Shown here: piece by piece, positions 19,303 to 31,299 of the stretch
Layout of the letters: each line of letters begins with the position of its first letter
How positions within the stretch are numbered: position 1 is the first letter of the stretch
Assembly (NCBI GenBank): GCA_021521415.1
Contig: JAIQDT010007597.1
Coordinates: 1-64,000, forward strand
DNA from: Bidens hawaiensis
Taxonomy: Eukaryota > Streptophyta > Magnoliopsida > Asterales > Asteraceae
DNA: 64,000 bases
Reading direction: 5' to 3'
Position numbers and translations under genes: made by a program
Notes under the pieces: model-generated
The model's input: the letters and a program-made list of their open reading frames with translations, nothing else
What the model was told of the DNA's origin: nothing
Databases searched by the model: none

Positions 19303-22300
19303 TTATGTAGACTTTTGTACCCAGTCCATAGTTACACTGGGTGACCCTGACTCATCCAAAGTTGTCACGGGTTTCCATGACATATCCTTTTGATCAAAAA
19401 ACGTTTGGTTTGCGGACTCTTTCACCGGAGATTTGGGCAACCATTTATGTCTACCATTGTAGGATTTGCCATTGTAAGTACGAATGGCTGACTTCATCTC
19501 CAGTGTTTTTGGGCTAGAAGGACACGATTTTGTCTTCTTTACATGCTTCGGTTTAAAATGTGTGTTCGTTTTTTAAACCGAAGTACATTTTCTAACCCTA
19601 TTGCAAAACATATCAGGCTTGGTCTGATGAGGACTAAACCTTCCAGACTTGTTTATGTTCCAATCATCGTCAGAGGGATTAGCCTGATTATGCCTGAATC
19701 TTTGCCTGTACGAATTATGAGGCATATAAGGCGTATTCCTCTGATAAAATCCATAATAAGGAGCATATGGACGACGTGGACAGTTTCTGGCAATATGACC
19801 AAGAGTGCCACAATTAAAACACGTTTGACGTTTTATGTAGAAATCATTTTGGGCAATTCCTTGTTTGGACTGGTTGTGTGGACCAGTTTGCTTAAAATTT
19901 CGAGGACCATTTTTCACATTTTTGAACTTATCACCTTGTTTGTCATTAGAGCATCCCTCTTTAACAAATTTAGGTGGTAAGTATTTGTTGGAATTTTTTG
20001 AATTTTTAATATTATTGGTAACCAAATTATCAGAATTCAAAGTTTTAACAGAATCAACCACGCAAGAATCCTTGCTTTTTAATACTGAGCCCACACAGTC
20101 GGAATAACATAATTCAAAATAGGTAGTTTTAAAGAAACATCAGAGACAAAGTCATTATTAAATTCAAAAGAAGGGTCGTCGTCCTCATCAGTCCATTCCT
20201 TCGCAATTACTTTTTCTGCACATGAAGCAAAAACGTTAGAATCGTTGACTCCTGAAGTGGACGAACTAGCATTCATAGAACTAGTTCCACCACATTTATC
20301 TTGTTTGCCGTACTTCATGCCCTTTATCTGTTCTTCCTGTTCCTTGGTAACAGGAGTACTAACATAATTTTTGTTATAGGGTGGGGGAACTTGACTATAT
20401 CCTATGCCCTCACCTTCATTTCCTTTCAACCATAATTGATTTTCAATCATTGAGTTAACTACTTCATTGGAAACATCGAATTTTTTAAAATCAAGTTCAG
20501 CCCTTTCAAAATTACTAGTTAGATTTAAAATTTCCAACTTGGAAGCTTCCAGTTTAGCAGTTAGTTCAACGATTTCTTATTTGGCATCTAGGTAATGACA
20601 ACATTTTATACAAAATTCAGACTTAAGATTTGAGAAATCCTTTTGATTTGCTTCTATCTTATCAAGAAAACCTTTTTCATTTTTCTTAACTTTGAAATTT
20701 TCAGATTTTATTCTTTCCATGTCTCTAATTAAGTTATCATTATGGAGCTTATATAACACTATCTTATCAACACAATATAGAGAACAAGGTTGAAAACTTA
20801 CCTCAGATGAGTCAGAAGAGGTGAAAACCATATATGTGAATTGAAGTTCTTTGAATTGCTCCTCAACAGCATTCTCTTCTTCAGTCTTCAACATTTGCGA
20901 AGTTTGCAGTCTGATTTCCATTGTTGAGAGCAGCCATCTGATCCTCCCAAAAAAACTGTTGAGCAACCAATCCCCTTTCACCATTACCCAAACTACCTCC
21001 AACCTCACCTCTAGCATTACCCACTGGAACCAGTGCCCTTTCTGTGTTTCCTTCCTTTGCTGGGTCAGTACACTCACGAGCAAAATGACCCAGATCATGA
21101 CAGTTGTAGCATCTTAGAGTGTCCTTGTTAAAACCCAGCTTTCGATTATTAGGCATATTCCAATTGTTTCTGCCTGTCCTCTTTGTGAATTTCTTAGCCC
21201 GAAATACTGCCATGGTGATTTGCTAAGAGATATTCATTTCTTCATCCTCATCAAGATGAATCTGATCGAGCTCTGCAGCAACTACTGGTTGGACCAAATC
21301 TCCAGCTAGGAATGCATTTTAGCAATTCATGAATCCCACCATTAGAGCTATGTTTTTCTGAGTTTCTTTCGAAATGGAGGAAATCTGACTGGAGTTCTGA
21401 CCATAAGCAACACCAGAAGATGAGTATTTTCCATTATCAGTTGAAGATTGAGCAGACTTAGTGAAGAATACTGGAGTTGGTTGAGGTGGAATGGAAGATG
21501 ATTGGCCTTGAGTGGACTTGAACATTTGAAAGTTTCCTTGAGGTGGATGTTGCTAGTGGTCTTGACATTGAGAAGCTATCTTGAGAAATTAGAGCATTGT
21601 TGGAAGCAACGTTATACCCAGCTGCACTGTTGGAGTTTGCATGATTTATTGCACGTTGCTTGTCATCCATATCACATGCCTTGATAGTAGCCATCGTCTC
21701 AGAGATAGACATTCTGTTGAGATCTTTAGTTTTCTTGATAACAGCAACATTCATATCCCAACTCTTTGGCAAAAAATTCACCAGCTTGTTGTTTATCTCA
21801 GAGGTTGCTAGATAGATGCCTGCGGATCTCATTTCAGTCACAGGGCTATAAACCTTTGGAGTTGAGTTTCCAATGACTCCCCCAGAATATGATAAACATA
21901 TTGAACTTTTTTCGCAGCAAGTCTTGGTGACTTCTTTTCATATTTTCATTTCCTTCATACACCTCAATTAGCGCCTCCCATAATTCCTTAGCCAATTTCA
22001 GTTCTCTAAAACCAAGAGCAATCTTAGGTGACCGTGCCATGGTTAAATTTGAAAGTGCCTTTTTATCCTCCTCAACTTTAGCAAAATCGTCATCATCATA
22101 CATGGAAACGGGCTTAACAACGATCTCAGTTGAGTTATCACGTTGATAGGTAATTCTCTGAGGTCCCCTAACAATATTTCTCCAAACCTTGGCATACCTC
22201 ATCTTAACATATTTCTTAAACCGAAACTTCCATTCACTAAATCCCTCATGAGACAAGAGACGGGGTATACGAGTGGTGGTCCCCATTATGGAGTCTAGTT

Positions 22301-22352
22301 CTTGATGGAGTGAAGTGTTGGTTGAACTATTTCCACTAGTTAACTGTTCCAT
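19303..22352 (-). pseudogene. copia gag with two zinc knuckles and a coiled coil
   Basis: Gag starts at ATG 22350-22352 (MEQLTSGNSSTN) and is spread over several frames. First comes a UBN2-like capsid region (EGFSEWKFRFKKYVKM, LAKELWEALIEVYEGNE), continued at 21841-21458 (INNKLVNFLPKSWD, MSISETMATIKACD). A CCHC knuckle follows (CYNCHDLGHFAREC, in 21213-20881). A charged helical part in 21098-20079 (LIRDMERIKSENFKVKKNE) suggests a coiled coil. A second knuckle, CFNCGTLGHIARNC, lies in 20094-19573, and a short frame (19497-19303) leads to protease. The long two-knuckle Gag with a coiled coil fits SIRE-like elements. At least four frameshifts are present. Confidence 0.85.
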
Positions 22353-22436
22353 TTTTTTAAATTAAATTAGTTAACGAGTTTTAAGTCCAGAAGATTAAAC
22401 ATGCCCAACGTTGTTACACAGAGCCCAAATCATAAA
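22353..22436 (-). other. copia leader, proximal piece
   Basis: Non-coding sequence before the copia gag ATG, ending with ATAAA (22432-22436), the left target duplication of the Tat element. Its continuation is 34028-34461. Confidence 0.8.
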
Positions 22437-23354
22437 TGTTTTGGATAAAAATCAGCTAAGGATAATGTATCCAAATCTGTAAATGTGAGGTCTAGTGCTA
22501 TGATATTAATAACGAATGTATGAACGAAATTGAGATGAACACAACGATTTGTTGCGAGGAAAAACCCTTTGATCTTGTATGGATCAAAGGAAAAAAACCC
22601 CGGGTGATGACAATTTTCGATCACCACGTTATTAATATCAAAATTGGATGTTACAGGGGTTGGAGATTATGATCAGAAGTACAATAGCTGCTATGTGTGT
22701 GTGTATGTTGCTGGAGAGAATTATGAGAGCTGCTAAAGTGTGAGGTCATAAGTGTGTAACCCAAGCTGATCATAATCTCGTTATATACAAAAAAATAACA
22801 ATAACTAATGTCTTATTTTTAAGGCACTACTCCCACTAGCTTCATCCATGACTTTGACCATGTGTTTGACAAGTTTACTAGCGAGATATCCGGTGCAATA
22901 AGTCTTGAAGCCATTGCACTTGATGAATATCTACCTTCATATAAGAAACAACCGTTAACAACACCAAGTACCGAGGATCCTTGATCCTGGCATAGCTCTA
23001 GAACTCTTCAGAAGGATAACTGATCCAGACACGTCTTCAAGAATAACATATCCTGAGCACTCAGTTATTTGTGACTCAACAAGAAGTCCTATAAATCCGC
23101 CATTATCCCCACTAAACATGTTACAGCCATTTGAACATGTGCCATATCTTCTTAACTGCGAGTTAGTGGATAGACTGAGTCTTCTAACCGTTACACCTGC
23201 TAAATACAAGACTACACATGAGAACAACCGTTAATTAGTAATAAGTACCGAGGATCCTTGGCCCTGATATGATCTGGAATACATGCTAAGGATAACTGGT
23301 CCAGACATATGCTAGGATAACGTATCCACAGTGCCAAATTTCCATGCCCTAACA
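22437..23354 (-). repeat. 3' LTR of the minus-strand Tat element
   Basis: Plus-strand ends are TGTTTTGGAT and CCCTAACA. TATATAA on the minus strand at 22781-22787 is a likely TATA box; the other LTR has it at 33450-33456. The two LTRs differ by a few percent by eye. The LTR-end sequences are shared with the element at 37111. Confidence 0.92.
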
Positions 23355-23368
23355 GTTGCCCCCAAAAT
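23355..23368 (-). other. Polypurine tract of the minus-strand Tat element
   Basis: The plus strand reads GTTGCCCCCAAAATGG; on the minus strand CCATTTTGGGGGCAAC runs into the 3' LTR. The same tract precedes the 3' LTR of the other Tat element (47271-47284). Confidence 0.8.
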
Positions 23369-24836
23369 GGCGGCTGTGATAAGATCACAGCTGTCATTTT
23401 GCCTTTGAATTCAAACTTCCTGCAAAAACATATGAGATTTGACAAGCTAAATATAATTATCATATATCTATAGAGTTTTCTTGCGAACTTCCCTTCAAGC
23501 TATATATCCAAAACCTCTAGTTCTTCCTACAAATCATGAACAGCTAGTAACACTCGCTTAACCCGGGTGGATGGTCCATCTTTAGAATGGTGAAGTCCGG
23601 GTTAAGGATTTCGGTAAGTCCAGGTGACTTATATTTAATACTATAAAACTTTTAACTATCAGTTTGTTATTGTGAAAGTTTGTTTAATAGAGATTGAATC
23701 TTGTTGAAAATTTGGAGAAATAATCTTGAGTAAAAAGTTTTAGGATAAAATATCCTCGCAAAAATAATTTAAAGATATTAAATCCTTAAGTAAAAGGGTT
23801 TACAAAGATCTTAGCCAAATAAATGTAAATTGACAAGTAGAAATCATACCATAAGGTCTAAGTTGACCTAAGTTACCACAATTAATGAGCCTTCTATGAT
23901 CCTTGTAGAAGCAATTTATGGATTTTGAATCCATAAAACTTTGTCTTCGTGATGAACTTAGAAAATATGTTACAAATAACTTATATTGTTAACTGGGATT
24001 AAACCCATTAAGCTGGGGACAAGCCCAAATAACAAACTGGGGACAAGCCCGTGAACTGGGGACAAGCCCAAACTGGGGACAAGCCCAAAAACTGGGGACT
24101 AACCCAAACTGGGGACTGGCCCAATATACGGATGTTAACTAGGGACTCGCCCAAACCGGGATTTAGCCCAAACGTGAGTGACGTGAAAACGGCAAAACCT
24201 TAGCTAACATGAAAATGTTAGAAACCTTTGTCTTGAGATAACGTGAAAACGTTATAAACCGGTGGTATGGTACGTCTACCATAAATCGTAGGATCCTCCA
24301 TATAGCCGAAGACAACGAAATAGTCAGCCACTAAGCGTGTATTAGTCCCGCTGCCCCGGACTATACATTGGATAGCGTGATCTCCAGTAGAGAGTGTAGA
24401 AACTCTAATTTATAAGAAAGGTGAAAACTTTTAAACCTTAGGGATATGACCATCGGGGGTCATATCCAATCGTGGGCTAGGCCAAGGGAAATAGTTTAGC
24501 ACCATTAAGGTGAAGGAGAGGTGGCCAATCTCTTGATCATTGAATATCTTACTAATATCCTGCATTGTTACTTAAAACTTGGGAAATACAAATGTTAAGA
24601 ATATGTTATCCTTAAATAAATAAAAAACTTAAATGAATAAGTGATCAGATAGATATTACCGATTTCAGGATCCTTGATCCTTTAAGGAAAATTTATCCTC
24701 AGAGGATACTTGATCCTGATCACAAAAAATATTTCTTGAGGTGGATGGCATTCCATGCTCTTTGTAACCTGTTGCCTTCCATGGTGAGCAAATGATATGC
24801 CCCATTTCCTGCATCTGACTCGATCAGATAAAGACC
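23369..24836 (-). other. Non-coding 3' region; antisense gene missing
   Basis: This 1.5-kb stretch lies between the integrase remnant and the 3' LTR. Its two ends match the other Tat element (CCCGGGTGGATGGTCCATC near 23565 matches about 45220; the sequence near the polypurine tract matches about 47240). The roughly 2 kb antisense gene found between those points there is absent here, consistent with a deletion near 23420-23560. A tandem array at 24000-24130 repeats CTGGGGACAAGCCCAA. Confidence 0.75.
24000..24130. repeat. Minisatellite CTGGGGACAAGCCCAA
   Basis: Seven or eight copies of a 16-22 bp unit, CTGGGGACAAGCCC with short variable spacers, lie in the 3' untranslated part of the Tat element. 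The other Tat element has the same array at 44500-44700. The array therefore predates the split of the two copies. Confidence 0.85.
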
Positions 24837-25087
24837 TTACCATTTGGGTGCTAACTTCCCATCAGCCGGATTGGTTGTGTTTTGGAAGGCTTTCCTTAAA
24901 TCTAAATCTCCTTCTTGAAATCTTTTGATCCTGATAATCTTGTTGTATGCCCCAGCTACCCTTTGTTGATATGCTGCCATTCTGATCTTGGCCAGGTCTC
25001 TGAGTTCTTCAACAATATCTAAGTCTTCAAGATAGATTTCTTGATTGGGAGGATCCATGATTCTTGATTATTCAAGGATAATGGATC
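24837..25087 (-). pseudogene. Integrase remnant (C-terminal tail only)
   Basis: Frame 25058-24837 encodes only the end of the Tat integrase (VEELRDLAKIRMAAYQQRV, RFQEGDLDLRKAFQN, NPADGKLAPKW). The zinc finger and D,D,E core are missing. The junction at 25038-25042 (AAGAA on the minus strand) joins sequences that are 895 bp apart in the other Tat element (42756 and 43651), both carrying AAGAA. Loss by recombination at this microhomology makes the element unable to integrate on its own. Confidence 0.85.
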
Positions 25088-25630
25088 TCAAAGTACAATT
25101 TCTTTGTCATTCGTTATCTCCCCAACTTCTTGTTCTCTTATTGCTGGCGAGAGTATGTGGATAATTGGGATCTTCGTATCTTCTGGAATTTTCAAGGATG
25201 AGGCCAAATTCGCTAAGGCGTCTACCCCAACATTTTCCTCTCTTGGTACCTGTACTATACTAAACATTTCGAAGGATTTTGCCAATTCCTTCACAATTTC
25301 TAAATACTTGATCATATTCTCACCTTTTACGGTATTAGAGCCGTTAAAGTGGTTAGTTATAAGTAAAGAATCCATATAAACTTGAAGATACCTGATCCTC
25401 ATGCTTTTTGCTAAAAGTAAACCTGCGATGAGTGCTTTGTACTCTGCCTCATTGTTAGCAGCTTAAAATGCGCATGCAATGGACTGGGGTATTATGTCCC
25501 CCTGTGGCGATTTCAGTAGTATGCCCAATCCCGTTCCTCTTACGTTGGATGCTCCATCTGTGAAGAGGATCCAAGGATCCTTGGTTGCATCTAGTTGCTG
25601 AACCTCCAAGTCGGCTTCTTTCTGCATGTC
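25088..25630 (-). pseudogene. Second, archaeal-like RNase H (aRNH) of the Tat element
   Basis: The domain begins in frame 25735-25463 with the active-site box LFTDGASNVRGTGLGI and continues in frame 25402-25088 (RYLQVYMDSLLITNHFNGS, VPREENVGVDALANLAS). A TAA near 25463 separates the frames. An additional RNase H placed after the normal one defines Tat-lineage elements. The first catalytic Asp (FTDGAS) is kept here, whereas the other copy in this window has FTYGAS. Confidence 0.85.
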
Positions 25631-26110
25631 ACTGCTGAAATCAGCCACAAAGTCTGCTAGTGCCTGCGATTTGATAGCTGTTCTAGGCTCATACTGAATG
25701 TCGTATGCACTCAGCTTTACAGCCCACTTAGCCATCTTTTTGACAATTCCGGATTTCTAAGAACATTCTTAACAGGGTAGTAGTTCTCAAAATAATAGTA
25801 TGAGTCTCAAAATAATGTCTTAAATTAGTAAAATCCATAATTAAAACAAGGATTAACTTTTCTAAATGAGAATACCTTGCTTCAGCGTCTAAGAGACTCT
25901 TACTTACATAATACACTGGGTGTTGTTCACCTTCATGATCCTTGACGAGGACGGAACTTACTGCATTACCTGAAACTGCTAGATATAGATATAAGGATTC
26001 TCCATCCACAGGCTTCATTAGGGCTGGAGTCGAGGATAAGTAATCCTTTAAGGCTTTGAGTGCAGCCTCATGCTTTTCCGTCCATTCAAACTTCTTATTT
26101 TTTCTAAGAA
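25631..26110 (-). pseudogene. RNase H domain of the minus-strand Tat element
   Basis: The usual gypsy RNase H is recognisable from LYLYLAVSGNAVSSVLV, PVYYVSKSLLDAEARYSHL and LRHYFETHTIILRT to MAKWAVKLSAYDIQYEPR and ALADFVADF. A shift near 25740 separates 26435-25728 from 25735-25463. The first catalytic Asp position appears replaced (LAVSGN), as in other Tat RNases H that have handed function to the second domain; this last point is inference. Confidence 0.8.
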
Positions 26111-26998
26111 TGTCGTATAAGTCTATGCATTTCTCGGAGGATCTTAAGATGAACCTATTGAGAGCGGCTATTCTTCCCGTGAGCCTTTGTACATCCTTGG
26201 CATTTTCAGGTGACTTCAGGTATATGTTGGCTTCAATATGTTCTGGGCGTGCTTCAATCCCTCTTTTAGTCACCATGTATCCCAGAAACTTTTCGACCTT
26301 AACACCGAAGTGGCATTTTGATGGATTCAGTTTCATGTTATACTCGTTAAGGATATTGAATGCTTCTTCAAGATCCCTGAGGTGATCCTCAGCCCTTTTT
26401 GACGTCACCACCATGTCATCTATGTAGACTTCCATGGTTTACCTAACTGATCTTTGAACATCATGTTGACCAGTCTTTGGTATGTTGTCCCTGCAGTTCT
26501 TTGTCCAAATGGCATAGCAATATAACAGTATATGCCGGTAGGAGTCATGAATGCGGTATCCTCTTGATCAGATGGTTCCATCTGAATTTGTTGAAATCTA
26601 GAGGAAGCATCCATAAAGGTAAGCATCTCATGTCCTGCCGTTGCATCCACCATGGAGTCTATATGTGGTAATGGGAAAGGATCCTTGGGGCATGCCTTGT
26701 TTAAATCGGTAAAATCGACACACACCCTCCACTTTCCATTCTTTTTAGAAACGACAACCACATTAGCTAACCATCGAGGATACTTAACCTCTCTGATCAT
26801 ACCGGCCTTAAGAAGTTTTTCAACTTCTTCTTGTATGATCGTGTTCCTCTCAGGAGCGAATTTCCTTCGCTTCTGATGGACGGGTTTAGTAAATAAATCA
26901 AGGCCAAGCTTGCAAGTAATTACCTCTTTAGAAATACCTGTCATGTCTGAATGTTTGAAGGCGAACGTGGATTTTGCTCGTTTTAGGAAGGATATCAT
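26111..26998 (-). pseudogene. Reverse transcriptase of the minus-strand Tat element
   Basis: Frames 26998-26420 and 26435-25728 together carry the RT. Motifs in order are FAPERNTIIQEEVEKLLKAG, KWRVCVDFTDLNKACPKD, MLTFMDASSRFQQI, IYCYIAMPFG and the catalytic YIDDMVV at about 26413-26433, then LNPSKCHFGVKVEKFLGYMV. One frameshift falls about 26430, just before the catalytic box. YIDD is intact, unlike the other copy (YIDN). Confidence 0.9.
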
Positions 26999-27267
26999 AT
27001 CCTACTCAATCTGACTGGGATACAGGATCCTAGGAACACTTTTACATCTGGATCCTCGGGGTCCAAGGATACTTACTTTAAGTCATTCTCCTGAGCTTCC
27101 AGCACGTCCCTAGGATGTTGCTGTGGTTTCTATGATATAGTTTGTTTGGCCGTTGGCTTCATTGATGAGGAATAATAGTTCTTGGTCTCTGCTTGATCAC
27201 CAATTATCTTCACAACTCCCCATGGAGTAGGTAGCTTGATGCATTGGTGGTAGGTTGAGGCCACTGC

Positions 27268-30200
27268 TGTAACGATTCCGGCAAATTCAGGTATACCCTA
27301 GCCGGTATATACTATTTACGTGTTATTTAATACTGAATATATGAATTATAATGTGTATATACGAGAATGTATGATTCACGGTACGAATTATACTCGATTA
27401 TACAGTTAATCGTATTGGAAGTACGATTAACCGATTGACGGTTATTGAAACCCGAATGAATCGGAGATTACATTATAGACGAAATATATAATGTTTAGTG
27501 ATGTTTACGAAGTATTAAAGCTTCGGGATAAGTGAATTAAAGCACAGAAAAAAGTTTTCGATTTAATGGTACGTTGGTACGTTAAACGAAACCTTTTATA
27601 TCAAACCAAGCAAGAGATGATCGATCAAGCCGAAAAAGATGCACAGTTATTAATAATATGATGTTTCAAGTAAATAAATGTCATGGTTTAAGTTTTTAAA
27701 GTTTTAAATCGGTTTTATATAAATTTTATTTTTAAGCCGAAAAAACGACCGTTTTAGCCTCGTTTTAAGCGAAATTAAACATTTAACCGAAAAACGAACT
27801 GAACCAGATTATCCACAACATTATCCAGATTGCGTAATCTGAGCTTGTGGCCAAGATTGGAGGTGTGGGCCCCACCCCACCCTCCTTATGGAGACCGATC
27901 GAATGAGGGGAATACCCTCATCCCTTCCATTTTCTTTTTTCTAACATCCCAACTCCACAATTCTCTCAACCCTTCATACATTCATCCTAAATCCTTGATT
28001 TTTAACAAGAATCACAAGGTAAAAGCATGATTGTAAGGGTTAATTCATAGTTTTAATTCCATAATCTTGAGAAAATGAGGTTTCAAGTGAAAATGGGTGA
28101 AAACCCGAGATGAAACCGATTCTTACATGATCAAGTGATGTATACAAGTTATACAAGGGATCTTGGTCCAAGAAAGGAGTTAAAAGAGTCAAAAACGAAT
28201 TTTTACGGTTAAAATCTTTGTTTTGATGTCTTAACTGAAACCATGAAAGAAATGGCTTGATTGTGGGTGTAACTTGCTTGGTGTGGTGTTATTGTGCTTG
28301 TAGGTGTTATATCTAGTTGCTAGCAAAGGCTAGAAAGCAAGATCTTGGCGATCTAAAGCTAGAAACACGAGGTAGTTCGGTTTTTTCGTATGATTTATAT
28401 GATTTGGACAGATTGTGATAGACTTAGTGTTGAGTCATGAAATTTCACAGAGATGATCTACACATGAAAATATGAGATCTGTGAAAATTTGGTAATTTTT
28501 GGACAAAGGATGAATATTTGGTGAATTTAATGCTCGGTTTTGGCTAAAAATGATGAAAAATAGTTAAACACTATGAAAAATTCTGGAAAATTCCAGATAA
28601 GCTTTTTATAACATATAAAAGTCACACACATAATTTCAGATCCGTTGGAGAAGTCTAAGTAGGCTTTTCGGTAAAACGAGTTCTAGGGGTTTCTAGCTCG
28701 GTTTTGGTGAAAATGGCATGAAAAATGAGATTTTGGTTCTGGAAAAATTACAGGGAACTATGTGGATGGCAGGGGTCATCCCAGAAAAATTTGGGATTTT
28801 TCTAAGGTCGTGTGGTATTTTCGATATATTTGGTGTTTAAATGACGTTTAAAAATAGATAAATAAATGTTAAATATAAAAATTAATTCTGGAAATATTTT
28901 TATAAAATTCCTTACTGTCAAAAGTAATTTGTGCAAAATTTCAAGATCCGAGACTAAACGGATAATTATTTGTGCTAAAAAGAACATAAAAACAAACTTT
29001 TAAAGCTTAAAACGCGTAAACCGGCAAAGTTCGCCTAAGCGAGCTGACTAGTGTATAAAAACCCTAAAAATGGACTATTTTCATGAAACTAAGTTAATCA
29101 AGTAAAAATAAATCATCCGAAAATAATTCGGATGATTTGGGTAATTTTACCCGATTTAGCAGTTTCCGGTGTATTAACGACGGAAACGGGTCCCGCGGCC
29201 AAACGGGGCGTCTAAACCGAGCTCTAAATTCACGGCTTTAACTAAAATATTAGTCAAACACTATTTTCGGGTCATGTGTGACCAAATTCATTTTTGAAAC
29301 ATAAAAACGGATAACCGTGCTAGGCACGCAAAACGAGGAAAACAAAATAATAATAATTTTGACGGTCAAACTCTAACGATATCACAATATAAGTCCTGAG
29401 AAGTGTTCCGGGGTTAACATTATCCCCGGATCGTGTACGGTACTGGGTTAACAGTGTCCCCAGACGTACCGGTTAACACGAATTTAAGTTATATTAATAG
29501 AAATTGTATAGTAACGAATTAGGGATCGTATTACAGATCCGGACCGGTAGCCGTGCACAGTGTTACATAATTGCTCACGAAAAGGTGAGTTTCACGAGCC
29601 CCTTTTTACTAAACTGTTTTAAATATTTTCCCGGGACGGAAAGCATGTTTCTATCAAAATGTTTAAGTACATGCTGATCGCATGGAAATGAATGTATTTA
29701 TATAATGTTTATTGTACGGGAATCGTACGGTAATGTATTAAGATGGTAATTGTCTGAGTTGCTAACACTGTAAGGCCCGAAACAGTGTTCTGGGTTAACA
29801 GTGTCCCCAGAGGTTATTAAATGGGTTTCTGGGTTAACAGTGTCCCCAGAGGGTATTAAATGTGTTTCTGGGTTAACAGTGTCCCCAGAGGTTATTAGAT
29901 GTGTTTCTGGGTTAACAGTGTCCCCAGAGGTTTTGGATGTGTCTCTGGGTTAACAGAGGTTTCACTTGTGGGCTCAGCATAATTACATCGCTAATATATG
30001 ATTATTATAATGATTTTTCATCGTTTACTTAAATTAGTGAAACTCACCAACTATTCGTAGTTGACCTGTTTTCTTTACATGCTTTCTAGGTACACCCAAA
30101 TTGGAATGAGTGATACGTGCTTGATGATGTGTGCTATTTTGTGGAAGATTAAGGATCTATATTTTGTATTAAATATGTTAATGTACTATCGGTAAAACTT

Positions 30201-30350
30201 ATGTGATAACGCCTAGACGGTAACGAAACTCGGAACAATGTAATACGTTTAAATTAATGTAGTGGTGTTTTCTTTATAAGCAATGCTGTTGATATCAGAC
30301 GTGTCTGTTGCATCCCGTTTACGTTTCCGCTGCGGTTACGGGGTGTTACA
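27268..30350. mobile_element. 3.1-kb solo LTR inserted in the Tat protease region
   Basis: It starts TGTAACGATTCC and ends GGGTGTTACA, with ACTGC duplicated at 27263-27267 and 30351-30355. No second LTR, primer site or gag/pol domain exists inside its 3083 bp, so it is a solo LTR of a family different from the others here. A CT-rich stretch at about 27930-27980 resembles an LTR leader start in the plus direction, but strand is uncertain because both ends fit TGTAAC-GTTACA. A 39-bp array is at 29786-29955. It is the innermost insertion of the nest. Confidence 0.9.
29786..29955. repeat. 39-bp tandem array (CTGGGTTAACAGTGTCCCCAG)
   Basis: Five units with TCTGGGTTAACAGTGTCCCC and AGAGGTTATTAAATG start near 29786, 29825, 29863, 29902 and 29941; the last is truncated. 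Single diverged relatives occur upstream near 29408 and 29443. The unit contains CTGGG and CCCAG arms that could pair around GTTAAC. Confidence 0.85.
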
Positions 30351-30720
30351 ACTGCCTTCATTCCATACAGCCAGGGCCTACCTAGAATAACATTGCAACA
30401 AGAAAGGTTATCAATAACACAAAATTTTGATATGAATTTAACCCTTCAATGTAAATTGGGAGGTTGATTTCCTCCAATGTCTTCTTGGTTTCTCCACTAA
30501 AACGGACTAGCACTGATTTTCTAGGGATGATCTCGGAATCTGGAATGCTCATCTTCTTGAGGACATGTTGGATGATGTTGACCGAGCTCCCACCTTCAAT
30601 TAGGATCCTACGTACATAATGGTTAGCGATAAATAAAGTAATAATCAAACCGTCATGGTGAGGATCCTGGATGTTTAGTTTGTCTTCCTCATCAAAGAAG
30701 ATCCTTATGTCTGTCGTCAA
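30351..30720 (-). pseudogene. Protease region of the minus-strand Tat element
   Basis: Frame 30720-30382 resembles retroviral-type aspartic protease: LFIANHYVRRILIEGGSSVNII, where Tat relatives usually have Asp before GGSS and this copy has Glu, then VRFSGETKKTLEEINLPIYI. The solo LTR at 27268-30350 cuts the frame; the rest resumes at 27267 on the minus strand (STYHQCIKLPTPWG). The changed active residue and the insertion disable it. Confidence 0.82.
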
Positions 30721-31299
30721 AATGGTGGATACTATTGGTCAGTCTCCGTTATCCAACTTGATCTCTTTAGCAAACCTTTTTGTTGCGGAGAAGGAAGTTC
30801 CACATATGTCGGATCCTCCAGAGATGAAATTGACCATTCGCACATCCAGTTATTCCTGGTGAGGATCCTGGATATTCGAATTGAAGAAGATTCTCTCATC
30901 AGTTATTTGAGTAGTGGGGATGAGTGGTCTTCTTTTATTGTCCAGCTTGAACTCTTCTGCGGGTTGTTATTCGGTTGAAAAAGAAGTTTGAAATATGTCG
31001 TAGTCTCTGAAGACGAAGTTGATCATGTGAGCATCTGGTGGTGGTGGTGTTTCTTTTTGTGAAAGATCTTCAGGATCCTGGATCTTGGATTTCTACATTC
31101 CCAATAGCTCTTTTAAGTAGCTCTTGCTCAGGAAATATTCAATTTCCCTCCTTAAGCCAATGCATTCGTCTGTCATGTGCCAAAATCTTCGTGGAAGGCA
31201 CACCACTTAGACTTGTCTTTGAAGGTGGTTGTTTTCTCGTTCTTTCGGGGCTACCTTGCTTTCTCCCCTAGATCCTTCGTGGCACATATCAAGCCATGG
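30721..31299 (-). other. Spacer between gag and protease with an internal duplication
   Basis: Broken Gag-Pol linker. On the minus strand, segments with TTDIRIFFDEED and IQDPHHDGL near 30720-30660 have a diverged second copy around 30910-30850 (matching the pair at 39895-39980 and 40110-40180 in the other Tat element). The duplication therefore predates both copies. Confidence 0.6.
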
